From Pseudoxanthomonas sp. X-1 (GTDB lineage: Bacteria > Pseudomonadota > Gammaproteobacteria > Xanthomonadales > Xanthomonadaceae), in contig NZ_CP083376.1 in the NCBI RefSeq assembly GCF_020042665.1, positions 62,001-126,000 on the forward strand: a stretch of 64,000 nucleotides of DNA. The letters are read 5' to 3'. The notes beneath the pieces were generated by a model, which saw nothing but the letters and a program-made list of their open reading frames with translations, did no database searches and was not told the origin of the DNA. The position numbers were made by a program, and so were the translations under genes. Every line of letters begins with the position of its first letter. Within the stretch, counting starts at the first letter, position 1. This document shows, one piece after another, positions 49,615 to 57,784 of the stretch.

Positions 49615-51039
49615 TCAGCGCGGGGCGTCGGACTTGCCCAGCTCGGCCTTGCGCCGCCCGTAGGCCAGGTAGGCGACCAGGCCGATCACATTCCACACCA
49701 GGAAGTAGAGCTGGGTGCGGCTGGGCAGGCTGAAGAACAGGTACAGGCAGCCGGCGATGGCGACCGGGCCGACCACCCAGGCCAGCGGCGTGCGGAAGCT
49801 GCGCGCGCGGCCCGGCTCGCGCTTGCGCAGCACCAGCAGGCAGGCGGCCACGGCGGTGAAGGCGGCCAGCGTGCCGGCGTTGGCCAGCGCGGCGATCTCG
49901 TCCAGGCGCGCCACGCCGGCCAGCGCCGCCACCAGGATCGCGGTGAACAGCGTGGTCGCCACCGGGGTGCCGGTGCGCGCGTTGACCTTGGACAGCCCGC
50001 GCGGCAGCAGGCCGTCGCGCGACATCACGAAGAAGATCCGGCTCTGCCCGTAGAGGAAGGCCAGCAGCACCGTCGGCAGCGCGATCACCGCGGCGATGCC
50101 GATCACCGCCGCGGCCGTGCCGTGGCCCAGTTCGCGCAGGATCAGCGCCAGCGGCTCGGCGCTCTTGCCGAACACGGTGAAGTGCATCGCGCCCACCGCC
50201 GCCAGCGCCACCAGCACGTAGATCAGGGTGCAGCCGATCATCGAGCCGACGATGCCGATGGACAGGTCGCGTCCCGGATTCTTGGTCTCCTCGGCCGCGG
50301 TGGAGATCGCATCGAAGCCGTAGAAGGCGAAGAAGATGATCGCCGCCGCGGCCATCACGCCATGCTCGACGCCGTCGGCGCCCAGCGACTTGGAGAAGCC
50401 ATAGGGCATGAACGGGGTAAGGTGGGCGCTGTCGAAGGCCGGCAGCGCCAGCGCCACGAACACCGCCAGCGCGATCAGCTTGACCACCACCAGCACCGCG
50501 TTGAGCGTGGCGCTCTCTTTGGTGCCGGCCATCAGCAGACCGGCCACGGCGAAGGTGATCAGCACCGCCGGCAGGTTGAGCACGCCGCCGGCGTGCGGTC
50601 CGGCGACCAGCGCATGCGGCAACGACACGCCCAGCCACTGCAGGAAGCCGACGAAGTAGCCCGACCATCCCACCGCCACCGTGCTCACGACCAGCGAGTA
50701 CTCCAGGATCAGGCTCCAGCCCACCACCCAGGCGATGACCTCGCCCAGCGCCGCGTAGCTGTAGGTGTAGGCGCTGCCGGCCGCGGGCATCATCGTGGAC
50801 ATCTCGGCATAGGCCAGCGCCGCGCAGGCGCAGACGATGCCCGCGGCCAGGAACGAGATCAGCACCGCGGGGCCGGCCAGGTTGGCGCCCACGCCGATCA
50901 GCGTGTAGATGCCGGTGCCGACGATGGCGCCGATGCCCAGCGCCACCAGATGCGGCCAGGACAGGGTGGGCACCAGGCGGCGCCCGGCTTCGTGGACGGT
51001 GATCTGGTCGAGCGGTTTGCGGCGCAGCCAAGCGGACAT
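49615..51039 (-). CDS. APC-superfamily amino-acid permease (CAT/YfnA-like)
   Basis: A 474-residue, 12-segment permease from the ATG at 51039 (MSAWLRRKPLDQI). GIGAIVGTGIYTLIGVGA in the first segment, SFLAAGIVCACAALAYAEMSTMMPAAGSAYTYSY, and FYGFDAISTAAEETKNPGRDLSIGI match the cationic amino-acid transporter branch. It is not the ethanolamine-permease (Eat) branch, despite lying near eutBC. Convergent with the MFS gene (29-base gap) and probably an independent unit. Confidence 0.88.
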   Translation of the reverse strand: MSAWLRRKPLDQITVHEAGRRLVPTLSWPHLVALGIGAIVGTGIYTLIGVGANLAGPAVLISFLAAGIVCACAALAYAEMSTMMPAAGSAYTYSYAALGEVIAWVVGWSLILEYSLVVSTVAVGWSGYFVGFLQWLGVSLPHALVAGPHAGGVLNLPAVLITFAVAGLLMAGTKESATLNAVLVVVKLIALAVFVALALPAFDSAHLTPFMPYGFSKSLGADGVEHGVMAAAAIIFFAFYGFDAISTAAEETKNPGRDLSIGIVGSMIGCTLIYVLVALAAVGAMHFTVFGKSAEPLALILRELGHGTAAAVIGIAAVIALPTVLLAFLYGQSRIFFVMSRDGLLPRGLSKVNARTGTPVATTLFTAILVAALAGVARLDEIAALANAGTLAAFTAVAACLLVLRKREPGRARSFRTPLAWVVGPVAIAGCLYLFFSLPSRTQLYFLVWNVIGLVAYLAYGRRKAELGKSDAPR

Positions 51040-51167
51040 GCGGTAAGCCTTGGAATCCGGACAGGTGCGCAAGTGTGGCCGAAGCACGCCGCGCATTGCA
51101 CGCCGCGGCCGCGCGACGCGGCCGTCCGGGGCGGCGCAGTACGATGTCGCCTTTCGCAGGAGTGCCC

Positions 51168-51980
51168 ATGAAATCCAAATCGCCGCTCAAGGCCGCCAGC
51201 GAGGACGAGCAGCAGCGCCTGGCCGTGCTGATCGATGCCGACAACGCCCAGCCGGCGGTGATCGAAGGCCTGCTGGCCGAGGTCGCCAAGTACGGCGTGG
51301 CCAGCGTCAAGCGCATCTATGGCGACTTCACCAGCTCGCGCATGACCCAGTGGAAGGCCGCGCTGCTCAAGCACTCCATCGCGCCGGTGCAGCAGTTCGC
51401 CTACACCAGCGGCAAGAACGCCACCGACAGCTCGATGATCATCGACGCGATGGACCTGCTGTACACGCACCGCTTCGACGGCTTCTGCCTGGTCTCCAGC
51501 GATAGCGACTTCACCCGCCTGGCCCAGCGCCTGCGCGAGGAAGGCCTGGTGGTCTACGGCTTCGGCGAGCGCAAGACGCCCGATGCCTTCGTCCAGGCCT
51601 GCGACAAGTTCATCTACAACGACGTGCTGCGCGCCGAGCCCGCCAGTGCCGCGCCGGAAACCGCCAAGCCTGCGCCGGCCAAGCGCGCCGGCAAACAGGC
51701 CACGAGCGCGGCGGCCGCCGAGCCGGTGCAGGCCAAGGGCAATACGCCGCCCCTGTCGCTGCTGCGCCAGGCGATCGAGGAGGCGTCCGACGAGGAGGGC
51801 TGGGCCTCGCTGGGCGCGGTCGGTACCTATCTCAACAAGATCCGCCCCGATTTCGATCCGCGCCTGTACGGCCATCGCAAGCTCAGCGACCTGTTCCGCA
51901 GCCAGTCGCGCCACTTCGCCGTGCAGGAGCGCGCCGCCGGCGGCAACGGCGGGCAGCTGGTCTACGTGCGCGCGCTCTGA
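51168..51980 (+). CDS. NYN-domain (LabA-like) protein with C-terminal OST-HTH/LOTUS domain
   Basis: A 270-residue protein from the ATG at 51168, after a CAGGAG site. The PIN-like NYN domain covers about 15-150: VLIDADNAQP (first acidic pair), KRIYGDFTSS, SGKNATDSSMIIDAMDLLY and VSSDSDFTRLAQRLREEG (further Asp ligands). An Ala/Lys-rich linker leads to an OST-HTH domain (about 195-270; LLRQAIEEA, WASLGAVGTYL, KLSDLFRSQ). This domain pair is linked to RNA binding and cleavage; substrate unknown. Confidence 0.88.
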   Translation: MKSKSPLKAASEDEQQRLAVLIDADNAQPAVIEGLLAEVAKYGVASVKRIYGDFTSSRMTQWKAALLKHSIAPVQQFAYTSGKNATDSSMIIDAMDLLYTHRFDGFCLVSSDSDFTRLAQRLREEGLVVYGFGERKTPDAFVQACDKFIYNDVLRAEPASAAPETAKPAPAKRAGKQATSAAAAEPVQAKGNTPPLSLLRQAIEEASDEEGWASLGAVGTYLNKIRPDFDPRLYGHRKLSDLFRSQSRHFAVQERAAGGNGGQLVYVRAL

Positions 51981-52052
51981 CGGGTCTGCTGGCCGGCTTC
52001 AGGTGCGCTGCGGTAGGGTGCGATGCATCCACGCCTTGGGAGGGGCAGCACG

Positions 52053-52376
52053 ATGGCCTACACCGGACAGTTCACCAGCCCCGAGCCGGCGCGCGCGCAG
52101 ATCGATGCGATGCCCGGCCTGACCGCGCTCGAGTTCGGCACCGCCTGGTGTCCGCACTGCATCGAGGCGCAGGCGCATTTCAAGCGCGCCTTCGACGCGC
52201 GCGAGGACATCGCCCACCTGAAGGTCGAAGACGGCCGCGGCCGGCCGCTGGGCCGCTCGTTCCGGGTCAAGCTGTGGCCGACCGTGGTGCTGCTGCGCGA
52301 CGGCGAGGAGATCGCGCGCATGATCCGCCCCCGCACCGCCGAAGACGTCCAGCGCGCCCTGGCCCTGCTCGACTGA
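52053..52376 (+). CDS. Thioredoxin-family protein with WCPHC active site
   Basis: A 107-residue cytoplasmic protein with a thioredoxin fold: LEFGTAWCPHCIEAQAHF places the redox pair at about residues 31 and 34, and the cis-proline lies in VKLWPTVVLLRDGEE. A GGGAGGGG site precedes the ATG. The CPHC motif is DsbA-like, but there is no signal peptide, so it is more likely a reductant or monothiol-exchange helper. Confidence 0.88.
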   Translation: MAYTGQFTSPEPARAQIDAMPGLTALEFGTAWCPHCIEAQAHFKRAFDAREDIAHLKVEDGRGRPLGRSFRVKLWPTVVLLRDGEEIARMIRPRTAEDVQRALALLD

Positions 52377-52426
52377 GCCACACGGCAGGGCGCGCGGGGC
52401 GCACGGCAAGCGCACAAGCTTTTCGC

Positions 52427-52570
52427 CCCCTCCCTTCCGCGAAGCGAAGGGGAGGGCTGGGGGAGGGGTTGGCTGTTGCCGTCGCTGTCGCCTTAGGCCC
52501 ACAGCGACTGGCCGCAGAAGCAAGAGCGACCCGTCCCAACCTCCCCCTTGCGCTTCGCGCAAAGGGGAGG
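52427..52570. repeat. Palindromic repeat element with two hairpin arms (family B)
   Basis: The left arm (52427-52456) is a hairpin of CCCTCCCTTC against GAAGGGGAGGG. The right arm (52540-52570) is CCTCCCCCTTGCGC against GCGCAAAGGGGAGG. The arms are inverted relative to each other, and roughly 80 bases lie between them. The right arm is related to the repeat lodged in mrfB (9535-9605). The element explains most of the 330-base gap between the thioredoxin-like and StpA-like genes; I see no gene in the rest. Confidence 0.65.
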
Positions 52571-52706
52571 GGCAAAGCAGAGCGCTTAGAAAACATGCCG
52601 CGCGACCAGCCGACGGCTTCCCGCTTCCAGGCCCATCGCAATGCCAATGCAGGTGCCGCCTTAAGTGAACGTGCCAGCCCCGGCAGTTTCACCTCTGACG
52701 CACGCG

Positions 52707-53972
52707 CTACGCCGCGCGTCGCTGCGCCAGTGCGCAGAAGAACGCCACGTACTGCGCGTGCCCACCGGGAAAGACCACATCCAACCGCAGCGGATCGTCC
52801 GCATCGGTGATCCCGACCGCGGCGGTGCGCGGATCGAAGCCCGCATCGCCCGCGCCCGCCGCCAGACGCGCCACATCCAGCCCCGGCCGTCGTACCTGCC
52901 CGGCGCTGCTGTCCACGAACAGCACGCGGTTGTCGGTGCCGAAGGCCTCGCCCAGGCGCTGCACCAGGGTCAGGAAGCCGCGGTCGCTGCCGCCGCGCAG
53001 CGGTGCGCCATCGTGCGCCACGCTGGTGACGGTGTCGCCCACGCCGACCAGGCGCGGCATGTCGGCCGGCGCGATCTGCGCCCGCGCCAGCGCCACCTGG
53101 GCCTCCAGCGCGCGTGGCGCCTGCCGCGCATTGAAGTCCGCGCCCAGCGGCCAGCGACCGGTGCGCGCGTGCACATGGTGATTGAGCAGCACCAGCACAC
53201 CGGCCTCCTTGACCGCGCCTTCGAGCATGAACTGGAAGTCGGTGGTGCCCGCATCGCCCGCCGCGGCCGGCTTGAGGCGCTCGGCACCGGCGTCGTCGCG
53301 CCCCAGATTGGGCGCGTAGTGGACGAAGAACGCTTCGTCCAACCCCTCTGCCCGCGCCTCGCGCAGCAGCGCCTGCAGGAAGTCGGCCGCCTGCCGCTGT
53401 AGCTGCGCGTACAGCGCCGGCTGTTCGGCCAACGCATGGTGCAGGGCGTTGAGGTTGAGCGTGGGCGAGGCCGGGTTGTCCAGCACGCAGGTGGCCGCCA
53501 GCGTGGCCACGCGATGCGGTTCGAGGTGGTAGGGGGCGCCGAGCAGCAGCGTGGAGAGCCAGCGCGTCATGCGCGTGGGCACGCCCTGCAGGAAGGCCAG
53601 TTCCGCGTCGCTGACGCCCGGATGGCTGAGCGTGCCGAAGCGGTCCTGCAGCTGCACGCCGCCGGCCGCCAGGCCAGGCAGGTAGGCGCCGTGCGCGGCG
53701 GCGTGGCCCGGCGCGCCGAACACGCGGTCGACGATCGCGTTCACCCCGCGCGCGCCGATGTGCTCGCCATTGGTCAGCACGGCGAAGGCATCGCCCAGCC
53801 GGGCCGCCGCGTCCAGGTACGCGCGCTCCAGCGTGCGCGTCAGCGGATCGTGCACCAGCCCCATGCACACCCCGTCCAGATCCTGGATCAGCAGCAGGTC
53901 GGGCGTGGTCGCGAGCGAATCGAGCAGGGCGGCGTGGTCCTGCGAGAAGCCGTGGTTCGCAGCAGACATCAT
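52707..53972 (-). CDS. stpA: Glucosylglycerol 3-phosphatase (StpA/GgpP type)
   Basis: A 421-residue protein resembling cyanobacterial StpA over its whole length: an early LLLIQDLDGVCMGLVHDPLTR (HAD-type nucleophile Asp), YLDAAARLGDAFAVLTNGEHIGARGVN, then VGDTVTSVAHDG and a C-terminal LDVVFPGGHAQYVAFF. StpA dephosphorylates glucosylglycerol phosphate to the compatible solute glucosylglycerol, used against salt or osmotic stress. Starts at 53978 (GTG), 53972 and 53969 (ATG) are all possible. The partner synthase gene ggpS is not in this window, so its source must lie elsewhere or the gene acts alone. Confidence 0.75.
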   Translation of the reverse strand: MMSAANHGFSQDHAALLDSLATTPDLLLIQDLDGVCMGLVHDPLTRTLERAYLDAAARLGDAFAVLTNGEHIGARGVNAIVDRVFGAPGHAAAHGAYLPGLAAGGVQLQDRFGTLSHPGVSDAELAFLQGVPTRMTRWLSTLLLGAPYHLEPHRVATLAATCVLDNPASPTLNLNALHHALAEQPALYAQLQRQAADFLQALLREARAEGLDEAFFVHYAPNLGRDDAGAERLKPAAAGDAGTTDFQFMLEGAVKEAGVLVLLNHHVHARTGRWPLGADFNARQAPRALEAQVALARAQIAPADMPRLVGVGDTVTSVAHDGAPLRGGSDRGFLTLVQRLGEAFGTDNRVLFVDSSAGQVRRPGLDVARLAAGAGDAGFDPRTAAVGITDADDPLRLDVVFPGGHAQYVAFFCALAQRRAA

Positions 53973-54020
53973 GCGCACAGGATACCGGCCCGCGTGTCGC
54001 GGCCCCGCGGCGCGACCGGA

Positions 54021-54914
54021 TCAGCCCTGCGCGCGCACCACGGCGATGAAGGCCTTCAGGCCGGCGGGCACGTGCCGATGCCCCGGGTAGTACAGATACA
54101 GGCCGGGAATCTGCGGACACCACGGTTCGAGCACGGGGCGCAGCGCGACGCTGTCCAACGCGGTCTGGGCCACGCGCTGCGGGACGTAGGCGATGCCGAG
54201 CCCGGCCACGGCGGCCTGCACCATCAGTCCGGTGTGATCCAGCGTCAGCGCGCCGGGCACGTCGATGACGACCTCCTGCCCGCGTCGCGCGAACTCCCAG
54301 CGATAGGGCTTGCCGCTGGGCAGCCGGTGGCGGATGCAGGCATGGCGCTGCAGATCCTGCGGCGTGCGCGGGTAGCCGTGCGCGGCGAGGTAGGCGGGCG
54401 CGGCGACGGCGAGAAAGCGGGTCGGCCCGTCGATGGCGATGGCGATCATGTCCTGCGGCACCGATTCGCCCAGGCGGATGCCGGCGTCGAAGCCCTCGGC
54501 CACGATGTCGATGAGGCGGCCGTCGGTCACCAGATCCAGCGCCATCTGCGGATGCTCGGCCAGGAAGGCGGGCACGATGCGCTCCAGCAGCAGCGCGGCG
54601 GCCGCCTCGCTGGTGTTGATGCGCAGCGTGCCGGCGGGCCCGTCGCGGAAGGCGTTGACCTCGTCCAGCGCCTCATCGAGCGCATGCAGGGCCGGCTGCA
54701 GGCGCGCGAGCAGGCGCTCGCCGGCCTCGGTCGGCGCCACGCTGCGCGTGGTCCGGTGCAGCAGGCGGACCTCCATCCTGGCCTCCAGCGTGCGCATCAT
54801 GTGGCTCAGCGTGGAAGGCGCCAGGCCGAGCTCGTCGGCCGCCTTGCGGAAGCTGCGCTGTCTCGCGATGGCGGCGAACGCGGCCATCTCAGCGAGCGCG
54901 GGTTTCGCATTCAT
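54021..54914 (-). CDS. LysR-family transcriptional regulator
   Basis: A 297-residue regulator from the ATG at 54914 (MNAKPALAEMAAF). The N-terminal winged helix (about residues 7-65) reads RSFRKAADELGLAPSTLSHMMRTLEARMEVRLLHRTTRSVAPTEAG as a region, with the usual helix-turn-helix spacing; the effector domain follows (LDLVTDGRLIDIVAEGFDAGIRLGE). It belongs to the branch that controls adjacent oxidoreductases. Divergent from an SDR gene starting 108 bases away. Confidence 0.9.
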   Translation of the reverse strand: MNAKPALAEMAAFAAIARQRSFRKAADELGLAPSTLSHMMRTLEARMEVRLLHRTTRSVAPTEAGERLLARLQPALHALDEALDEVNAFRDGPAGTLRINTSEAAAALLLERIVPAFLAEHPQMALDLVTDGRLIDIVAEGFDAGIRLGESVPQDMIAIAIDGPTRFLAVAAPAYLAAHGYPRTPQDLQRHACIRHRLPSGKPYRWEFARRGQEVVIDVPGALTLDHTGLMVQAAVAGLGIAYVPQRVAQTALDSVALRPVLEPWCPQIPGLYLYYPGHRHVPAGLKAFIAVVRAQG

Positions 54915-55021
54915 GGGAAACTTCCACTGACGCATGCGGGATTGAACGGATAGTAACAACAGTCCCGCGTGCCTACCTTGGTCGGGAACGCCGCGCTCCC
55001 GCGGCCCTGCGAAGGACTCCC

Positions 55022-55861
55022 ATGACGACCTGGTTCATCACCGGCGCTTCCAGCGGCTTCGGCCGCGGCCTGACCGAGCAGCTGCTCGCCCGCGGCGATC
55101 GCGTCGCCGCCACCGTGCGCAGGCCCGCCGCGCTGGACGACCTGAAGGCGCAGTACGGTGCGGCGCTCTGGATCGCCACCCTGGACGTGACCGACACCGC
55201 GGCGCTTCGCCAGGCGGTCGATGCGGCCTTCGCCGCGCTTGGCCGCATCGATGTCGTGGTCAGCAACGCCGCCTACGGGCTGTTCGGCGCCGGTGAGGAA
55301 GTGACCGACGCGCAGCTCGCCCAGCAGCTGGACACCAATCTGGTCGGTTCGATCCAGCTGATCCGCGCGGTGCTGCCGCATCTGCGCGCACAGGGCGGTG
55401 GCCGCCTCCTGCAGATGTCGTCCGAAGGCGGGCAGATCGCCTATCCCGGCTTCGGCCTGTACCACGCCAGCAAGTGGGGCATCGAAGGCTTCGTCGAGGC
55501 GGTGGCGCAGGAAGTGGCGCCGTTCGGCATCCAGATACTGCTGGTCGAACCCGGTCCCACCGTCACCGGCTTCGCCGCCGGGGTGGTGCGGGCCGAGGCG
55601 ATGGCGGCGTATGCCGGCACGCCGGCCGGAGAGATCCGCGAGGCCTTGTTCGGCGAACGCGCCGGCGCATTCGCCATCGAGGGCGATGTGCACAAGATGG
55701 TGCGCGCCATCCTCGAGGTCGCCGATGCGGCGGCGATGCCGCGTCGCCTGGTGCTGGGCAGTGCCGCCTATGCCCACGTGCATGCCGGCCTGACCGCCCG
55801 CCTGGCCGAGCTGGAAACCCAGCGGGCGCTCGCCTGCGCGATGGATCTCGACAAGGACTGA
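55022..55861 (+). CDS. SDR-family oxidoreductase
   Basis: A 279-residue short-chain dehydrogenase: TGASSGFGRG cofactor loop at about residue 8, SNAAYGLFG, QMSSEGG (catalytic Ser) and YHASK (Tyr/Lys) near residue 153. It is of the same general type as the SDR at 16113. The divergent LysR regulator very likely responds to its substrate, which is unknown. Confidence 0.9.
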   Translation: MTTWFITGASSGFGRGLTEQLLARGDRVAATVRRPAALDDLKAQYGAALWIATLDVTDTAALRQAVDAAFAALGRIDVVVSNAAYGLFGAGEEVTDAQLAQQLDTNLVGSIQLIRAVLPHLRAQGGGRLLQMSSEGGQIAYPGFGLYHASKWGIEGFVEAVAQEVAPFGIQILLVEPGPTVTGFAAGVVRAEAMAAYAGTPAGEIREALFGERAGAFAIEGDVHKMVRAILEVADAAAMPRRLVLGSAAYAHVHAGLTARLAELETQRALACAMDLDKD

Positions 55862-55914
55862 TGCGGGAGGCGTGATCGCGCCCGTGCCGGATGGACGGGC
55901 GCGTCGACGGCGCC

Positions 55915-56295
55915 TCAGACCGCTGCTTCGAGCTGCTCGCGATACAGGCGGCGCGCGCTGCGGATCGCGTCGTGGTGGATCTCCGCCCAGGCCACCAGCG
56001 CCTCGATCTGCGGCACGAAGCTGCGGCCCAGCGGCGTCAGCGCGTACTCCACCGCCGGCGGCTTGCTGGGATACACCGTGCGCGTGATCAGCCCGTCTTC
56101 CTCAAGTCCGCGCAGGGTCTTGGCCAGCATCCGCTTGGAGACATCGTCGATGGCCCGCTGCAGCGCGGCGAAGCGCAGCGGCGCGTCCTTCAGCGCCTGC
56201 AGCACCAGCGTGCTCCAGCGGTCGCCGAGGCGGTCGAGCACATCGCGCACGGGGCAGTGGGCGGCGTAGGGGGCGGTGGAGCGGTGCAGGGTCAT
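55915..56295 (-). CDS. HxlR-family transcriptional regulator
   Basis: A 126-residue winged-helix regulator with the HxlR pattern: [55 protein letters not shown] as region, and [12 protein letters not shown]. The early Cys (HCPV) is the thiol used by redox- or aldehyde-sensing members. It is divergent from an NAD(P)-binding oxidoreductase gene, the classic HxlR-oxidoreductase arrangement. Confidence 0.9.
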   Translation of the reverse strand: MTLHRSTAPYAAHCPVRDVLDRLGDRWSTLVLQALKDAPLRFAALQRAIDDVSKRMLAKTLRGLEEDGLITRTVYPSKPPAVEYALTPLGRSFVPQIEALVAWAEIHHDAIRSARRLYREQLEAAV

Positions 56296-56302
56296 GGTGG
56301 GG

Positions 56303-56330
56303 CGGGGATTGGGGATTCGGGATTGGGGAT
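56303..56330. repeat. Short GGGATT-type repeat
   Basis: GGGGATT/CGGGATT units, the reverse complement of the motif at 30485-30516, just upstream of the HxlR gene. It adds little but identifies a dispersed small repeat. Confidence 0.5.
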
Positions 56331-56458
56331 GGCGAGCATCAGCGGGCAGGTGGGTTACACGGTAGTCACCTGGACACGTCGGGTTCCCTTCTTGGCAGTC
56401 GGGGGCGTGACGTCCATGATGGCATGGTTCCTTTTCGTAACCACCAAGGAGAACGTCC

Positions 56459-57073
56459 ATGGCTTCCATCGCCCTGCTCGGCGGCACCGGCAACGTCGGC
56501 CGCCGTCTTCTGGCCGAGGCCCTGCGCCGCGGCCACACCGTCACCGTCATCGCGCGCAAGCCGGTCGACGACCTGCCCGAGGGCGCGGTCTTCGTTCAGG
56601 GCGATATCACCGCCGATCCGGCCGCGCTGGGCGCGAAGCTGACCGGCCACGATGTCTTCATCAGTTCCGCGAACTTCGCCAACGTCACGGCGGACCATGT
56701 GCTGGGCGCGGTGCGCGCGGCCGGGATCCCGCGCCTGGCGGTGGTCGGCGGTGCCGGCTCGCTGGAGGTCGCCCCGGGCGTGCGCCTGGTCGATACCCCG
56801 CAGTTCCCCGCCGAGTACAAGTTCGAGGCGCTGCCAGGCGCGGCCTTCCTGGACCAGCTGCGCGCGGTGAAGGACATCACCTGGACCTTCCTGTCGCCGG
56901 CGGCGTTCTTCGGCCCCGGTGAGCGTACCGGCCATTTCCGCCTGGGCGGCGACGCCTTCCTGACCGACGCCAAGGGCGAGAGCCGCATTTCCTACGAGGA
57001 CTACGCGGTGGCGCTGCTCGACGAGATCGAATCGCCCAAGCACAGCGGCCAGCGCTTCAGCGTCCTGTACTGA
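56459..57073 (+). CDS. NAD(P)-binding NmrA/HSCARG-like oxidoreductase
   Basis: A 204-residue Rossmann protein: [31 protein letters not shown] (GxxGxxG motif, about residues 5-11), then [10 protein letters not shown] and [12 protein letters not shown]. Family members act as NAD(P)H-dependent reductases or redox sensors. An AAGGAG site lies seven bases before the ATG. Controlled in all likelihood by the divergent HxlR regulator. Confidence 0.88.
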   Translation: MASIALLGGTGNVGRRLLAEALRRGHTVTVIARKPVDDLPEGAVFVQGDITADPAALGAKLTGHDVFISSANFANVTADHVLGAVRAAGIPRLAVVGGAGSLEVAPGVRLVDTPQFPAEYKFEALPGAAFLDQLRAVKDITWTFLSPAAFFGPGERTGHFRLGGDAFLTDAKGESRISYEDYAVALLDEIESPKHSGQRFSVLY

Positions 57074-57081
57074 GCGGGCCG

Positions 57082-57099
57082 GCGCCCCTGGCGGGGCGC
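57082..57099. terminator. GC-rich hairpin between convergent genes
   Basis: GCGCCCC (57082-57088) pairs with GGGGCGC (57093-57099) around a 4-base loop. No T-tract is seen. It may serve as a weak terminator for the convergent NmrA-like and TetR genes. Confidence 0.35.
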
Positions 57100-57116
57100 G
57101 ACGGACGCACGCGGTC

Positions 57117-57710
57117 CTAGCCGGCCGCGTCGTCTCCGCCCGGGGCCAGCACCGGCTGCACGATGTCCATGGCGAAGCCCCAGATGCGCTCGAACGGGGC
57201 CAGCGGCCGCATCATCGGCACCGCGCAGGCGCTGAACAGCTTGAGCAGCAGCAGGATGTCGGTCGGCACCAGGTCGGCGCGGCAGCGCCCTGCGGCGACC
57301 GCGCGTTGCACCGGCGACTGGAACATCGTCACCAGCCGCATCATCGCCACTTCGATCTCCGGCTGGTCGCGGCCCTGGGTCTGCCAGTAGTCCACCAGCG
57401 GGGCGTGGGTCATCACCCGGTCCAGCACGAAGCGCAGCAGCGGCACCAGCGCGTCGGCATCGTCGCCCAGGCGCTGGGCCTCGGCCTCGATCTTGTCCAG
57501 CCCGCGCTCCAGCAGCGCCAGCACCAGGGTCTGGCGATCGGGGAAGTTGCGGAACAGCGTGGCCCGGCCGACGCCGGCGCGGCGCGACACCAGCTCCAGC
57601 GGCGCCTGCACGCCCTGTTCGGTGAACACCTCCTCGGCCGCCTGCAGCAGCAGGGTGCGGTTCTGCTCGGCGTCGGCGCGGCGTTTGGGGGCGGGGGCGA
57701 TGGCGCTCAT
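57117..57710 (-). CDS. TetR/AcrR-family transcriptional regulator
   Basis: A 197-residue repressor-type protein from the ATG at 57710. The DNA-binding helix-turn-helix is LLQAAEEVFTEQGVQAPLELVSRRAGVGRATLFRNFPDRQTLVLALLE as region, with GVGRATLFRNF as recognition helix (about residues 22-68). The C-terminal ligand domain is unassigned. It lies co-directionally after dinG, 74 bases downstream. Confidence 0.9.
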   Translation of the reverse strand: MSAIAPAPKRRADAEQNRTLLLQAAEEVFTEQGVQAPLELVSRRAGVGRATLFRNFPDRQTLVLALLERGLDKIEAEAQRLGDDADALVPLLRFVLDRVMTHAPLVDYWQTQGRDQPEIEVAMMRLVTMFQSPVQRAVAAGRCRADLVPTDILLLLKLFSACAVPMMRPLAPFERIWGFAMDIVQPVLAPGGDDAAG

Positions 57711-57784
57711 GTTCAGGAAGCGTCGGCTGTGTGACCCGATGCACGATACCGGCAAACGCCGGCACCCGCTGCGTCCACGCACGG

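Noticed and set aside
49615..51039. The APC permease as a dedicated ethanolamine permease of the cluster.
   Set aside because: Its motifs match the cationic amino-acid transporter branch, not Eat, and it is transcribed separately and convergently.
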